Shown piece after piece: positions 1 to 10,628 of a DNA stretch of 64,000 nucleotides. The DNA comes from Saxidomus purpurata (lineage: Eukaryota; Mollusca; Bivalvia; Venerida; Veneridae), in the NCBI GenBank assembly GCA_022818135.1, contig JAFMSR010000009.1, forward strand, positions 17,358,063 to 17,422,062, read 5' to 3'. The number at the start of each line of letters is the position of its first letter. Within the stretch, counting starts at the first letter, position 1. The position numbers and the translations under genes were made by a program. The notes beneath the pieces were generated by a model. The model did not search any database, had not been told where the DNA came from, and saw only the letters and a program-made list of their open reading frames with translations.

Positions 1-2
1 CA

Positions 3-119
3 TTTAGTGTTGCATACTGCCAGAACAACAGCAGACTATATGTGGGAATGTGGGACAGTAGTTTCATCAAAGTGTTCAATGTATCAATAGAGAAAGAACT
101 ACAAACTCACAATATATGA
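3..119 (+). CDS. B-box/NHL protein copy A, 3' end only
   Basis: The first bases are the tail of a B-box/NHL gene cut by the window edge. Read in the frame starting at base 3, they encode the last propeller blade (motif SVAYCQNNSRLYVGM) and a short tail ending in TGA at 117-119. The same segment closes copy B at 9326-9431 and copy D at 53968-54055, and is present out of frame in copy C. The tail (FIKVFNVSIEKEL) keeps the KVF motif of copy D. The 3' flank matches that of copies B and C, so this is the left-most visible member of the tandem array. Whether the rest of copy A is intact cannot be seen. Confidence 0.85.
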   Translation, partial: FSVAYCQNNSRLYVGMWDSSFIKVFNVSIEKELQTHNI

Positions 120-845
120 AGACAGAAAGCTTCAAAAAATCTACAAACATGTATTTATACTGTAAATAAACCTAAAATCTATATTACATGTATTTATACT
201 GTAAATCTTTTTTTAGGTGAAACCTTAAAGTGTACATATCTAATATAACTTACAGTTACAGTACTTGGTGCTTTAAGTTTCACTGTGGAATAATTTCTAT
301 TAACAACAGAAGAACTATTTATATAATTGAATGAACTAACGTATTCTTGTGTATTTTATATTCTAGAACAAATTTTGAAGTGTTGTTTTTGAATTCATTG
401 AAGATAAGAAAATATTTGCTAGAATTTAGATTTCCCTCATACACAGTTAGGAAATATCTCCCTTATTTCAAGATATCATGAATAACCATGTTGTATGACT
501 TGGCATTAGAGTATAAATAAAATAATTAATATTTGCTAAAAAAGACCTAATCACTCAGAAATTACACAATACAGGACATGCAAAATTTTCTTATCTACAG
601 TATTGTTGTAAACAGACCATGTTTAAATAAAGTACAGAAATTTTATCTGCAATATATACATGTGCATGTTCTCTTTTAGCCTATTTCATTGCTATAAATA
701 TAATGCTTTGAATGCTTGAACTGTTGTTTGTTTGTTCTTTAGCTAACATGATAATACCTAGACATGTCCATCCATTACATATATATAAGAGCTGTAAGTT
801 GTTCCAAGGGTTGCTGGTGAATTTCTTTCTATTCTTGGAGTTTAA
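120..845. other. 3' flank of copy A (duplicated non-coding)
   Basis: AT-rich sequence with no coding signal. It is homologous to 9432-10000 downstream of copy B and 16022-16740 downstream of copy C. Each has a GAATA(A)TTTTCT/TTCCAT block, a TTTGAAGTGTTGTTT block and an ATAATACCTAGA block. An AATAAA in ATAAATAAAATAAT near 512 is a possible poly(A) signal for copy A. Copy B lacks part of the block seen at 350-440. Confidence 0.6.
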
Positions 846-847
846 CA

Positions 848-1300
848 CATGCTTCAACAGTATTTGAGTTATTTACAAGCAAGAAGTTTACCTAACCACC
901 AACCCTTAGAAGTACCAGTACTACACCCCTATCCTCTGAAACTGCAAACCATCTCACATAAAGAGATATGGTCGGTAACATCCTTGAACCTAAGAGAGGT
1001 TACAGTTGTGTAAATTTAACGCCTGTTTCAATCGTATTTCAGTCATTTATACAGGCGGGCAGTTTACCTTACCATCGTTCCTAGAAAGAATCAATACTAC
1101 ATCCCTTTCCTCAGTAACTGTTAGAAACTGCTTATTTTGTAACAACTTTGAGAAGTGGAGAGTAAGCAGTGCTTGGACCCTTTATCCTCTAGCAATAAGA
1201 GGTAACAGTAATTTCAAGTATGTGACATTAACCAGTAAGCGGTCTCTGCTCAGTGATGTCTGCAGTCTGCGCAGGCGGCTAATGCAGGTTCATTTCCTAC
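848..1300 (-). mobile_element. SINE-like repeat (two nested copies)
   Basis: This belongs to a dispersed family with a shared body: GTTTCAACAGTATTTTAG, then TTACAAGCA..CAGTTTACCT and AGAAGAACCAGTACTA. One partial copy lies at 848-935 and a second at 1022-1300. Relatives occur at 10005, 6600, 13385, 16745, 33655 and 54600. Better-preserved relatives have a class-II tRNA-like head on the minus strand (TGGCTGAGTGGTT). The 119-aa open frame at 1006-1365 lies inside this repeat and is not treated as a gene. Confidence 0.6.
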
Positions 1301-1475
1301 CAACAATGAAACTGTTAAGAAATGAACTAAGCAAATATTGCAAGCCATGCAGACTGCTTCTGTGATGAAGTGTAGACTAAGAACAGTCTACCAAAATGTT
1401 TAGTCTGGACTCAGGTCCAAACTGCTCATTGAGCACTGTAAGGGATATAAACCTGTCCAATTTAAACGAAACTAG

Positions 1476-2806
1476 ACCTATCACTTAATGTGATTAATAC
1501 CCCCTAAAGACTACTTTATAAACTGAGGAAGTTTGTAGTAACAGAATACCTTGCAGAAAAAACTAAAATAAGAGATATTGTCCTTGGCAATAATGCTGTA
1601 ATTTGTCAAGATAAGTTATGGTTCTTCTACACTGCACTTCCTCTTATTGTGCTGGACCATTGTAGGAAGTTGTTATGAATTCCAACCAGTAGTTTTCAAG
1701 TTATGCTCCAGACAAGGAAAACTAACAAAGGACAATAACTCGGTAATTAGACAAGATGGAGTTATGGTTCCTGTGCACTGCACTTCCACTCAATGTACTT
1801 GACCATTGCATGAAGTTGTATTGAATTCCAACTTGTAGTTTTCAAGTTATGAAAAGTAACAAAGGGCAATAACACTTTAATGAGTCAAGATGAAGTTATG
1901 GTTCTTGTGCACTGCACTTCCTCCCATTGTGCTTGACCATTGTATGAAGTTGTATTGAATTCCAACTAGTAGTTTTCAACCTATGCTAAGGACAAGGAAA
2001 AGTACCAAAGGGCAATAACTCTGAAATTAGTCAAGATTGAGTTATGGTTCCTGTGCACTGCACTTCCACTCAATGTACTTGACCATTGTATGAAGTTGTA
2101 TTGAATTCCAACTAGTAGTTTTCAAGTTATGCTCCGGACAAGGAAAAGTAACAAAGGGGAATAACACTTTAATGAGTCAATATTGAGTTATGGTTCTTGT
2201 GCACTGCACTTCCTCTCGATGTACTTGACCAATGTGTGAAGTTGTATTGAATTCCAACCAGTAGTTTTCAAGTTATGCTATGGACAAGGAAAACTAACAA
2301 AGGGCAACAACTCTGTAATTAATCTAGGTAGAGTTATGTTTTCTGTGCACTGCACTTCCCCTCAAAGTTTTTGACAATTGTATGAAGTTGTATTGAATTC
2401 CAACCAGTAGTTTTCAAGTTATGCTCCAGACAAGGAAAACTAACAAAGGACAATAACTCGGTAATTAGACAAGATGGAGTTATGGTTCCTGTGCACTGCA
2501 CTTCCACTCAATGTACTTGACCATTGCATGAAGTTGTACTGAATTCCAACTAGTAGTTTTCAAGTTATGAAAAGTAACAAAGGGCAGTAACACTTTAATG
2601 AGTCAAGATGAAGTTATGGTTCTTGTGCACTGCACTTTCTCTCACTGTGCTTGACCATTGTATGAAGTTGTATTGAATTCCAACTAGTAGTTTACAAGTT
2701 ATGTTCTGGACAAGGAAAACGCAACAGACCGACCGCCGAACTGACCGACCGACCAACCACTGGGTGACTCCTATATACCCCCCTAAACTTTGTTTCGGAG
2801 GTATAA
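1476..2806. mobile_element. Tandem-core element, family 1, eight units (copy A)
   Basis: About eight copies of a 134-147-bp unit, recognisable by TGCACTGCACTTCC, GACCATTGTATGAAGTTG and TTTTCAAGTTATGCT. They are followed by an ACCG-type microsatellite (about 2731-2760) and a terminal hairpin (ATACCCCCC with GGAGGTAT, near 2776-2805). This matches the layout of pearl/Helitron-like non-autonomous elements: tandem core, tetranucleotide run, 3' hairpin. The paralogous copy at 10629 has one unit fewer. No open frame of note. Confidence 0.65.
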
Positions 2807-2966
2807 TGACGCAAACATCCCTTTTACAAAGTCAGCAGTGTCATATCTCTTTTAACAGTACATTTAGGACAATGTGACAGTGACACAGTAGAAGAGTCCA
2901 CTTATATTATGTAGAATATTGCTAATCATGTATGCATGATCTACTGTAAAATCTACCTATGAATAC

Positions 2967-3266
2967 AAAAAAGTTGCTGTTACATTGCCTAATGAAGGTT
3001 TTGTCAGACTGATAACATTTTCTGACTCTATGACTGTAATCAGTACTGATGATATAACAGTAGGAGCAGATTGCCATGGTATTGCCTATAGTGATAACAA
3101 TTTTATAGTGTCCTATACCACCAACCCTGGGAAGGTTCAGATACTGGACATGTCTGGTTATGTACTGAAATGTTTTGATAATGACTGTAATGGTCAGCCT
3201 CTGTTTAGTAAGTATTGGTTCCCGACTCTCAGTCCAGACAACACAACAATACCATTCAATGCAGGG
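2967..3266 (+). pseudogene. NHL-propeller fragment A' (truncated B-box/NHL copy)
   Basis: An open frame from about 2940 to 3341 contains the middle of the propeller, starting at KVAVTLPNEGFVRL and running to LSPDNTTI. Residues match copies B-D closely (GKVQILDMSG, FDNDCNGQ). There is no B-box, no coiled coil and no local ATG before the homology. After NTTI the frame enters an unrelated tail (PFNAGLRK...) and stops at 3339-3341. The 5' side has been replaced by repeat DNA. It is most likely a relic of an older duplication. The frame has stayed open and a near-identical twin exists at 11986, so exon use is not excluded. Confidence 0.75.
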
Positions 3267-4275
3267 CTCAGGAAGACCAAAACTTTGCCTGTCTGGACCG
3301 ATTTTCAACTTGTTGGACCGATTCGCATGACAAAAAATTAATGAAAATTCTGTTCAAAGATTTTCTTTAAATTTCATAAAACCAACTGAATGTCAAAATG
3401 TAAGTCATATATTGACCATTGTCTGTGTATTCGCACCTCCCAAGTATCCCCAATTAATTTGTCATGATAATTGTAGGAGGTGGGCATTTGTTAATCAGTT
3501 CACATGATCAATATTATTGCCTTGGGTGCTGCTTGTAATCAGTCCAAACAAGAGGCAGGTGAAAGGAATTAATTGATCCCACAATAGTAATTAAGAATAA
3601 CAATTGAATTAAAACAAAACTATAATCTGAGGCCAATCAAAACAAAATATTTTATCTTTATGGTTAAGACTTGAATGTTTTTGAGCAGAGATTAAAATGC
3701 TCAAACAAACAAAAAACGTAAGAAAATTAAAATATTGAAAGTCTGACGGAAACATAAAATTTACTTAAAGTTTTTGGGGAAATGGGACATGGCAAAAAAG
3801 TATGTAATCCAAATAACTAGTGTATTCAAGTTCAAATTTTGAATTGTTGTTTATGAATTCACGGTACATAAGAAAACAATTGCCAGGCTTTAAATTTCTT
3901 AAATACAAAGCTCTGGTCTGGGACTCTCTAATTGAAACAATATCACAAATGACCATGATTTAGGACCTAGCTTTATAAGTGTAAATAAACAGATTATATT
4001 TATGAAATGCTGACAATGCACAAATTTGTTAACACTAGGAAAGAACAAATTACTGGACAAAAATTTTGTAAGGTACATATAAAGTTGAACAAATGCTATC
4101 TTATGATGTACAAATGTAACTATGTTCTTCTATTCAAGTTGATTTCATTGCTATAAATATGCTTTGAATGATTGTATGATGGCTTATAGTTTTTAAAGAA
4201 AAACTGGACATTATTCTAAAATTTCATAGGATTTGCTTATTATAATTTATGTACCCTTACCTGAATTAAAACACA
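3267..4275. other. Flank of fragment A' (duplicated non-coding)
   Basis: No gene seen. From about 3780 the sequence (CAAATTTTGAATTGTTGTTTA, ...AAACAATTGCCA) resembles the 3' flank of copies A and C. Fragment A' therefore carries its own decayed B-box/NHL downstream flank, which supports an older duplication nested inside the unit. The twin is 12286-13300. Confidence 0.55.
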
Positions 4276-4283
4276 GAATGGAC

Positions 4284-5096
4284 CAGTATACGACAATACA
4301 TCGACAGACAACTCATCGACACGACAAATCGCCGACACGACAATAGATCGACACGACAACTCACCGAAAGACAACTCATCGAAATGTCGCGTCGGTCTAT
4401 TGTCGCACTGCGGTTATTTGAATGGTTATGTTGAATCAGACATCGTCGCCAACGTTTCAAAAAGTATTTAGTTATTTTTGTAAGAACTTAAATTTTTTAT
4501 CATCTTCATGTTGATTTAAAATATTTATTTCCGTTAAAAGTCCGCTTTAAATGGTCCCTTAGCATTGTCACTCAATCCAGTCAGTTTTTACATTGTTTGC
4601 AAATCCAAGTTGTGTGACATCACTGACTGAGTTGTGAATGCAAAAAGTATTTAGTTGCTCTGTATTTAAATCAAAACGATCTGATTTAAAGAAAATCGCG
4701 GCGGTGCAGCATGTCCGGTTTTTTATGTCAATAATTGTATCAAGCCAACGTTTTTCCAGTAACAATGTTCTACTATTTATTTGAATGAATAACCTTTTCT
4801 GAAATATTTATTTGTACTTCAACCTCTTTTATTCATAAAGATAAAGCCGCAGGTGTCACGAGATCAAAGAACAAACGCCGACGCACATTGTACATGTGAG
4901 TTTTGTTTGATCTTAGTTAAGAACGTGGCATCAAACACACCGATATGCCATGCATATAATGTTTATATTTGTCGATATGTTTATATTTGTCGATGAGTTG
5001 TCGATGTAATTTTCGATGAGTTGTCGTGTCGATCTATTGTCGTGTTGGTGATTTGTCGTGTCGATGAGTTGTCTGTCGATGTATTGTCATAGACCC
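4284..5096. mobile_element. hAT-like MITE, long TIRs, 8-bp target duplication
   Basis: An 813-bp insertion flanked by the direct repeat GAATGGAC (4276-4283 and 5097-5104). Its ends are inverted repeats of roughly 95 bp built from short repeats of the type CGACACGACAA and CATCGACAGACAACTCATCG. The paralogous locus near 13302 has the site once, without the insert. An 8-bp duplication plus a CAG-like terminus suggests hAT. It has no transposase. Confidence 0.8.
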
Positions 5097-5135
5097 GAAT
5101 GGACTTGTTCATTTTTTAAAATTTAAAACGCTTAA

Positions 5136-6558
5136 GGCCACCATTTTTTTATTTTCTGTTATACGGGAAATTTTTCAAAAAATTTGAGTCGGGGGGGAGA
5201 AATAAAAATAAAACCCAGAAATTTGAGCAGTCGACAAGAAAAATAAAAAAAAGTGCAAAAAAGGCTCATTTTTTAAAATTTTTGTAAACAATAGAAAATG
5301 AAAGATTCCTACCTTAAATGGACTTTTCTTCACTATTTTGCACAATATCTCTTTAATGTTGTTGCTTTTATATATAAATTATGACAATCATAACTTTCAT
5401 ATTATTATGACAAATTTGGCGCCAAATATTGAGAATTTCTTTGCTGGACACTTTTGGTATGGGTTACATGCATGTAAATACAAAGTTTTCAGGGGGGAAG
5501 CAAGCAATAGAACTAACTTGTTCTTAGTAGAGAGAATCTGCAAATGCCAATATTAAAAGCTCAAATGACTGGAAAGCTGTAACTCACTCACCATTGTTTT
5601 GACGTATCCAGGCTTTGCACAGTTTAAATATCAATTAGGTAACAAGTACCAGGAACTGGTGAACTGAGAGTGTCTATGACTATATACATTAGAAGAAATT
5701 GCTCTACCATACCGTACACGGCTTTTTCATCAAAATTGTGAGGACTCCCTACCCTATACATTTGTGAAAAAATTAGCGCGCTGGGACCAAAATCGTAAAA
5801 AAATAAAGCGCGCTATCATTTGACAGTTGTGAAATTTAAGTTGTGTTACTATCTTACAAAATGTATGAAAGGCATTAGATTTTTAAAAAAAGGAATTGCT
5901 ACACTCAAACACAACTGACATGTTGACACGGTGATTGAGCAAGTGGTTGTCACCATTTACAGCTAATTCTGTTTATGATCATGTACCTGTACTTAACAGT
6001 TTGCCTTTCTGTCCTTGAAGTTTGTTTTAAGTCATAAATCTACCTTGTTTCTTTCAGTTTTTATTAAAACAGTCTCTTGTTTATCTTTTGGAATCATTCA
6101 TCTAGGTGAGATTCTTGGAACATTGTTCTAACCAACAGATACTCCCTGCCGCAGTTACTTCCCTTTTAGACACCTACGCATGTGCAAGGGAAAGTAACTA
6201 CAACCGGGAGTTTAATTCGATTAAATCATGTGAACTATTTTATACGAAAACTGAAATCAAATTTTTTTTGGTGTAAACATTTCACTCAGACTTTCTTTTG
6301 TAAAATTGTGAAATTCCATGCATTTTGTGAATTTTTAGGCCTTCATTTGTGAAAAAAATAAAATATTTCCAATGAACATCGGCCTCTGCTAAAGAAGGCA
6401 AAAAGCCCTGCTGTAAAAGTTTATTTTTGGAGTTAGCTAGGAAACGGATCGGCAGGTAAATTGAAATTAAAAATGCCGAAATTCAATTTTATTTTTATTT
6501 GGCTTTATCAAAAACTAGTCAGCGCTCCCGTAAAACAGAAAATAAAAAACTGCTGGCC
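5136..6558. mobile_element. PIF/Harbinger-like non-autonomous element
   Basis: A 1423-bp insertion with terminal inverted repeats of about 33 bp: GGCCACCATTTTTTTATTT on the left and, reversed, GGCCAGCAGTTTTTTATTT on the right. It is flanked by TAA (5133-5135 and 6559-6561). A 3-bp TWA duplication with GGCC ends is typical of PIF/Harbinger. It is absent from the paralogous unit near 13345. There is no transposase frame; internal open frames (5338-5556, 6461 onward) look fortuitous. An internal hairpin lies near 6146-6215. Confidence 0.7.
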
Positions 6559-6594
6559 TAATTGTTCAAAGGGCTACTCAGTGAATTTCCTTCT

Positions 6595-6735
6595 TCTGGG
6601 AGTTTTACATTCTATTCAACAGTATTTTAGCTATTTACAAGCAACCAGCTTACCTTACCATTATTCCTTGGAAGAACCAGTACTAAACACCTATCTTCAA
6701 TTAGCAACTGAGTATACGTACAGTACAGAAGTACA
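6595..6735 (-). mobile_element. SINE-like fragment
   Basis: Body motif CAACAGTATTTTAGCTATTT followed by AGCTTACCTTACCATTATTCC and AAGAACCAGTACTA. Same family as 848-1300. The paralogous copy is at 13385-13510. Confidence 0.55.
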
Positions 6736-6789
6736 GCATAATTATATGCAAAATTTGCTGGTTTACAACAATACATTTATAAATTAAAA

Positions 6790-7550
6790 TCATTTATACA
6801 CTGTAAAATCTTTCATCAGCTTTGAAAAAGAACTTTTTGTGGTCAAATACAGTCCAATATATGTGTTAAATGGCTACTAAGGAATACAATACTGGACAAC
6901 AAAGTTGGCTCCTTCAAGTAGGTGACTACTAAACACAGTGATATCATTTTTATCATTGGTTGCTTGGGATGATTTAATACTGACTGCTTAATATTGGCTA
7001 CATCAGACAGAGGAGGGCAACCTCTACGATTCTTTTCATTACCTAGGACAGGTAGAAGAATTTTTACAGTGACCTACAATATCTTTATCTTAGCTAAACT
7101 GTGAAACTGTTTCAAATGACAATTTCAAACTTCCTTTCTGATACATGTACAAATATTTACTCTCTCTTATACAGTACCATATGATGTTATAAATTAATAA
7201 ATCATCAAACGTAATCTCCTCATATGATCTCAGTTTAAACATTGAAACAACTGTGTTTCTATCAGATATTTTATATCTGAAATATTTAAAACACACAGAG
7301 AAATTACTTAAAATTTGATTTGGACTATGTTATTTCTGTTATAAAAATATAAAAACAAGTGAGCAGTATGTGTAAATATACTCAGTTGGACTAAGTTAAT
7401 AGTTTGATAAACAGCTAAAACTAACCATGAAAGGGATTTCTGATATTCTTAATTGGACTAATGTACTTTTATGTAAAGAAGTGAAAAACACGATGCAAGA
7501 GATTCCAATAAAACTAACTTAACTTATATATATATAGTTAAGTCATTGAA
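6790..7550 (+). promoter_or_regulatory. 5' region of copy B with putative 5'UTR splice acceptor
   Basis: This non-coding stretch is conserved with 13560-14162 upstream of copy C. Just before the ATG, both copies read AG then TTAAGTCATTGAAATGG (AG at 7536-7537 and 14148-14149), although the bases before AG differ. That pattern suits a splice acceptor for a 5'UTR intron. In copy B the TATATATATATAG preceding it could instead act as a TATA-like element. No upstream exon was identified. Confidence 0.4.
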
Positions 7551-9431
7551 ATGGCAACAAGCCAGAGCACTGCCTCAGATGAGGAAGACTCTGATGATGA
7601 ACGTGATAAAGGACAGAAATCAACCGATTTCAGCGCATCAATAACCTCCAGTTCTGATGAAGCAAAAGAAATGCACTGTGAAGAATGTGAAGAACATTCC
7701 ACTGTTTACAGACCAGCAGACGGTTTCTGTGTGGACTGTGAGGAATACAAGTGTAGCATGTGCCTGGAGTATCACAGGAGACACTACAAGAACCACAATC
7801 TACAAGACAAAGCCAATATGCCCCAAGACTTCTGTTTTGAGAAGTGTTTGACACATCCAACCCTGCTCATAAAGTTTTACTGTGAGCAGTGTGAAACAAT
7901 TGCCTGCTCAGAATGTAAAACTCACAGCCATCACAACTGTGATAAGGTGAAGCATCTGCCAACACTTGCCAAAGGTACTGAACACAGCAAGGAACTGAAA
8001 GACCTTAAGCAAAAGTTGGAAGAATTAACAAAAGTTGAAGAAAAGATGAAGACACAAATCAAGGAAAAGTGTGAACTGGCCGATTCCATGGAAGCCAAGT
8101 CCAAATCAATTGTTACTAAACATAAAGATAAACTGATCAGTACATATAGGGAACAACAAAAAGAAATCATTGGTAAGTTTGATAAGGAGTTTGAAGAAAC
8201 AGTTGCTAGACTAAAGAATGAGAGAGAGCAGCTTGTTAAAGACTTGGCACAAAAGCAGCAAAACTTTGATAAGAAAATTTGCAATGCAGAGCATAGTATT
8301 CTAAAAGATGTCAGAAATTCAAACACAAGACTTGAATCACTGAAGGAGGAAAATACAAGTTTGTCTTTTACCTTAAAAGACAGAACAGATGATCTTGTTC
8401 ATGCACAAGCAATAGGTCAAAATTGTAAATTATTCATTGCAATGAAAGATACAGAAAACAGTTTGCCAAGACTGAGACAAAATATACTTGAGTTAAAAAA
8501 TTATCATTTAAAATGTTACACTGTTGAACCACTTGAGAAAAATACATCTGTTGAATCTTTAGACACCTCCTTCTTCTCATACAAGGAGTTACCCACGTCA
8601 AAAATGGAGAGAGTTGCAACATTCTATAGAGAGATACAGCTTCAATCACCATGTATAAGTATATGCCTACTACCAGGAAACAAACTTTTAGCAGCTTACT
8701 TTAGCAACAGTCTTATATATGTAGTTAAAGATATCCACACCAACACTGAATCATGTGATTCAATAAAAATGCCTTCTAGTCCCTCGGCTATCACTAAAGT
8801 TAAAGACAATAAAGTTGCTGTTACATTTCCATATGAAGGTATTGTAAGACTGATAACATTTTCTGACTCTATGACTGTAATCAGTACTGATCATATAACG
8901 GTAGGAGAAAAGTGCCATGGTATTGCCTACAGTAATAACAATCTTATAGTGTCTTATTTCACCAACCCTGGGAAGATTCAGATACTGGACATGTCTGGTA
9001 ATGTACTGAGATGTTTTGATAAAGACTGTAATGGTCAGTCTCTGTTTAGTCGGCCTTGGTACCTGATTCTCAGTCCAGACAATACAACAATATATGTGCC
9101 TGACCATGACAGAGACACTGTGACAAGTATGACCTTGGATGGTAAGGTCAAGGCTATCTACTGGGATGACCAGCTGAGTGAACCACACCAGCTGACTGTG
9201 GATGAGTCTGGGACAGTATATGTGTGTGGGTGGGCATCACACAATGTTCATCAGCTATCATCTGATCTCACCAAAGTGAAGATCCTGCTGGCTGAAAGAC
9301 AAGGAATGAATTACCCAGCGAGTGTTGCATACTGCCAGAACAACAACAGACTCTATGTTGGAATGGGGTTCAGCGGTGTCATTAAAGCGTTCTTTGTAAA
9401 TGCAAACTCACAACATAAGATATACCATTAG
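7551..9431 (+). CDS. RING-less TRIM-like B-box/coiled-coil/NHL protein, copy B (intact)
   Basis: A 626-aa uninterrupted frame. Residues 1-40 are acidic and Ser-rich. B-box 1 spans about 41-87 (C43, C46, C60, C63, C68, C71 and following His). B-box 2 spans about 99-135 and has the C-x2-H-x8-C-x2-C-x4-C-x2-C pattern (C99, H102, C111, C114, C119, C122, H125). A charged coiled coil follows at about 145-300. The C-terminal part, about 355-620, is an NHL-type beta-propeller with blades such as TIYVPDHDRDTVTSMTLDG and VYVCGWASHNVHQLS. There is no RING, so ubiquitin-ligase activity cannot be assumed. Such incomplete TRIM proteins are expanded in bivalves and are often discussed in innate immunity, but the function here is unknown. 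The start is fixed by the ATGGCA context shared with copies C and D. The coding sequence has no intron and lies antisense inside the muscle gene. Confidence 0.9.
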   Translation: MATSQSTASDEEDSDDERDKGQKSTDFSASITSSSDEAKEMHCEECEEHSTVYRPADGFCVDCEEYKCSMCLEYHRRHYKNHNLQDKANMPQDFCFEKCLTHPTLLIKFYCEQCETIACSECKTHSHHNCDKVKHLPTLAKGTEHSKELKDLKQKLEELTKVEEKMKTQIKEKCELADSMEAKSKSIVTKHKDKLISTYREQQKEIIGKFDKEFEETVARLKNEREQLVKDLAQKQQNFDKKICNAEHSILKDVRNSNTRLESLKEENTSLSFTLKDRTDDLVHAQAIGQNCKLFIAMKDTENSLPRLRQNILELKNYHLKCYTVEPLEKNTSVESLDTSFFSYKELPTSKMERVATFYREIQLQSPCISICLLPGNKLLAAYFSNSLIYVVKDIHTNTESCDSIKMPSSPSAITKVKDNKVAVTFPYEGIVRLITFSDSMTVISTDHITVGEKCHGIAYSNNNLIVSYFTNPGKIQILDMSGNVLRCFDKDCNGQSLFSRPWYLILSPDNTTIYVPDHDRDTVTSMTLDGKVKAIYWDDQLSEPHQLTVDESGTVYVCGWASHNVHQLSSDLTKVKILLAERQGMNYPASVAYCQNNNRLYVGMGFSGVIKAFFVNANSQHKIYH

Positions 9432-10000
9432 GAAAAAAGTGTCAACAATCTTATAGTGTCCAGCCCTATGAAGATTCGGATACACGACATGTCTGGTAAT
9501 GTACTGAAATGCGGAATATTTTCTATTAACAACAGAAGAACTATTTATGCAATTCAGTGAACTATTGTATTCTTGTGTATCTTAGATTTCCCTCATATAC
9601 AGTTAGCCAATATCTCCTTTATTTTAAAACATCAGGAATAACCATGTTATATAACTTGGCATTAGAGTATGAATAAAATAATTAATATTTGCTGAAAAAG
9701 ACCTAATCACTCAGAAATAACACAATACTGGACATGCAAAATTTTCTTATCTACAGTATTGTTGTAAACAGACCATGTTTAAATAAATTACAGAAATTTT
9801 ATCTGCAATATACACGTGCATGTTCTCTTTTAGCCTATTTCATTGCTATAAATATAATGCTTTGAATGCTTGAACTGTTGTTTGTTTGTTCTTTAGCTAA
9901 CATGATAATACCTAGAATGGACATGTCCATCCATTACATAAGAGCTGTAAGTTGTTCCAAGGGTTGCTGGTGAATTTCTTTCTATTCTTGGAGTTTAACA
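9432..10000. other. 3' flank of copy B
   Basis: Non-coding and homologous to 120-845. Right after the stop is a short decayed duplicate of propeller DNA (AATCTTATAGTGTCCAG, ACATGTCTGGTAATGTACTG at about 9440-9510). It repeats 8940-9010 of the gene itself, so a small internal duplication or conversion scar is present. AATAAA near 9675 is a possible poly(A) signal. Confidence 0.55.
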
Positions 10001-10004
10001 CATG

Positions 10005-10455
10005 CTTCAACAGTATTTTAGTTATTTACAAGCATGCAGTTTACCTAACCACCAACCCTTAGAAGTGCCAGTACTACACCCCTATCCTCAGAAACTGCAA
10101 ACTATCTCACATAAAGAGATATGGTCGGTAACATCCTTGAACCTAAGAGAGGTTACAGTTGTGTAAATTTAACGCCTGTTTCAATCGTATTTCAGTCATT
10201 TATACAGGCGGGCAGTTTACCTTACCATCGTTCCTAGAAAGAATCAATACTAGATCCCTTTCCTCAGTAACTGTTAGAAACTGCTTATTTTGTAACAACT
10301 TTGAGAAGTGGAGAGTAAGCAGTGCTTGGACCCTTTATCCTCTAGCAATAAGAGGTAACAGTAATTTCAAGTATGTGACATTAACCAGTAAGCGGTCTCT
10401 GCTCAGTGATGTCTGCAGTCTGCGCAGGCGGCTAATGCAGGTTCATTTCCTACCA
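10005..10455 (-). mobile_element. SINE-like repeat (paralogue of 848-1300)
   Basis: Near base-for-base copy of 848-1300, shifted by 9153 bases as part of the tandem unit. The 119-aa open frame at 10159-10518 differs from its twin by one residue, but that reflects the recent duplication rather than coding constraint. Confidence 0.6.
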
Positions 10456-10628
10456 ACAATGAAACTGTTAAGAAATGAACTAAGCAAATATTGCAAGCCA
10501 TGCAGACTGCTTCTGTGATGAAGTGTAGACTAAGAACAGTCTACCAAAATGTTTAGTCTGGACTCAGGTCCAAACTGCTCATTGAGCACTGTAAGGGATA
10601 TAAACCTGTCCAATTTAAACGAAACTAA

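Noticed and set aside
1006..1365. 119-aa open frame with a near-identical twin at 10159-10518
   Set aside because: It starts at a non-ATG codon inside a SINE-like repeat, and the similarity is explained by the tandem duplication. No domain.
6461..6787. 108-aa frame starting at an ATG-less codon near the Harbinger-like right end
   Set aside because: Spans the transposon end and a SINE fragment; no homologous frame in the paralogous unit.
7551..7700. RING finger ahead of the B-boxes
   Set aside because: The first 40 residues are acidic and Ser-rich with no Cys/His pattern. Upstream frames are closed in copies B, C and D.
7931..8326. 131-aa minus-strand frame opposite the coiled coil of copy B (and relatives)
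   Set aside because: Ser/Leu-rich reverse shadow of a Lys/Glu-rich coiled coil.
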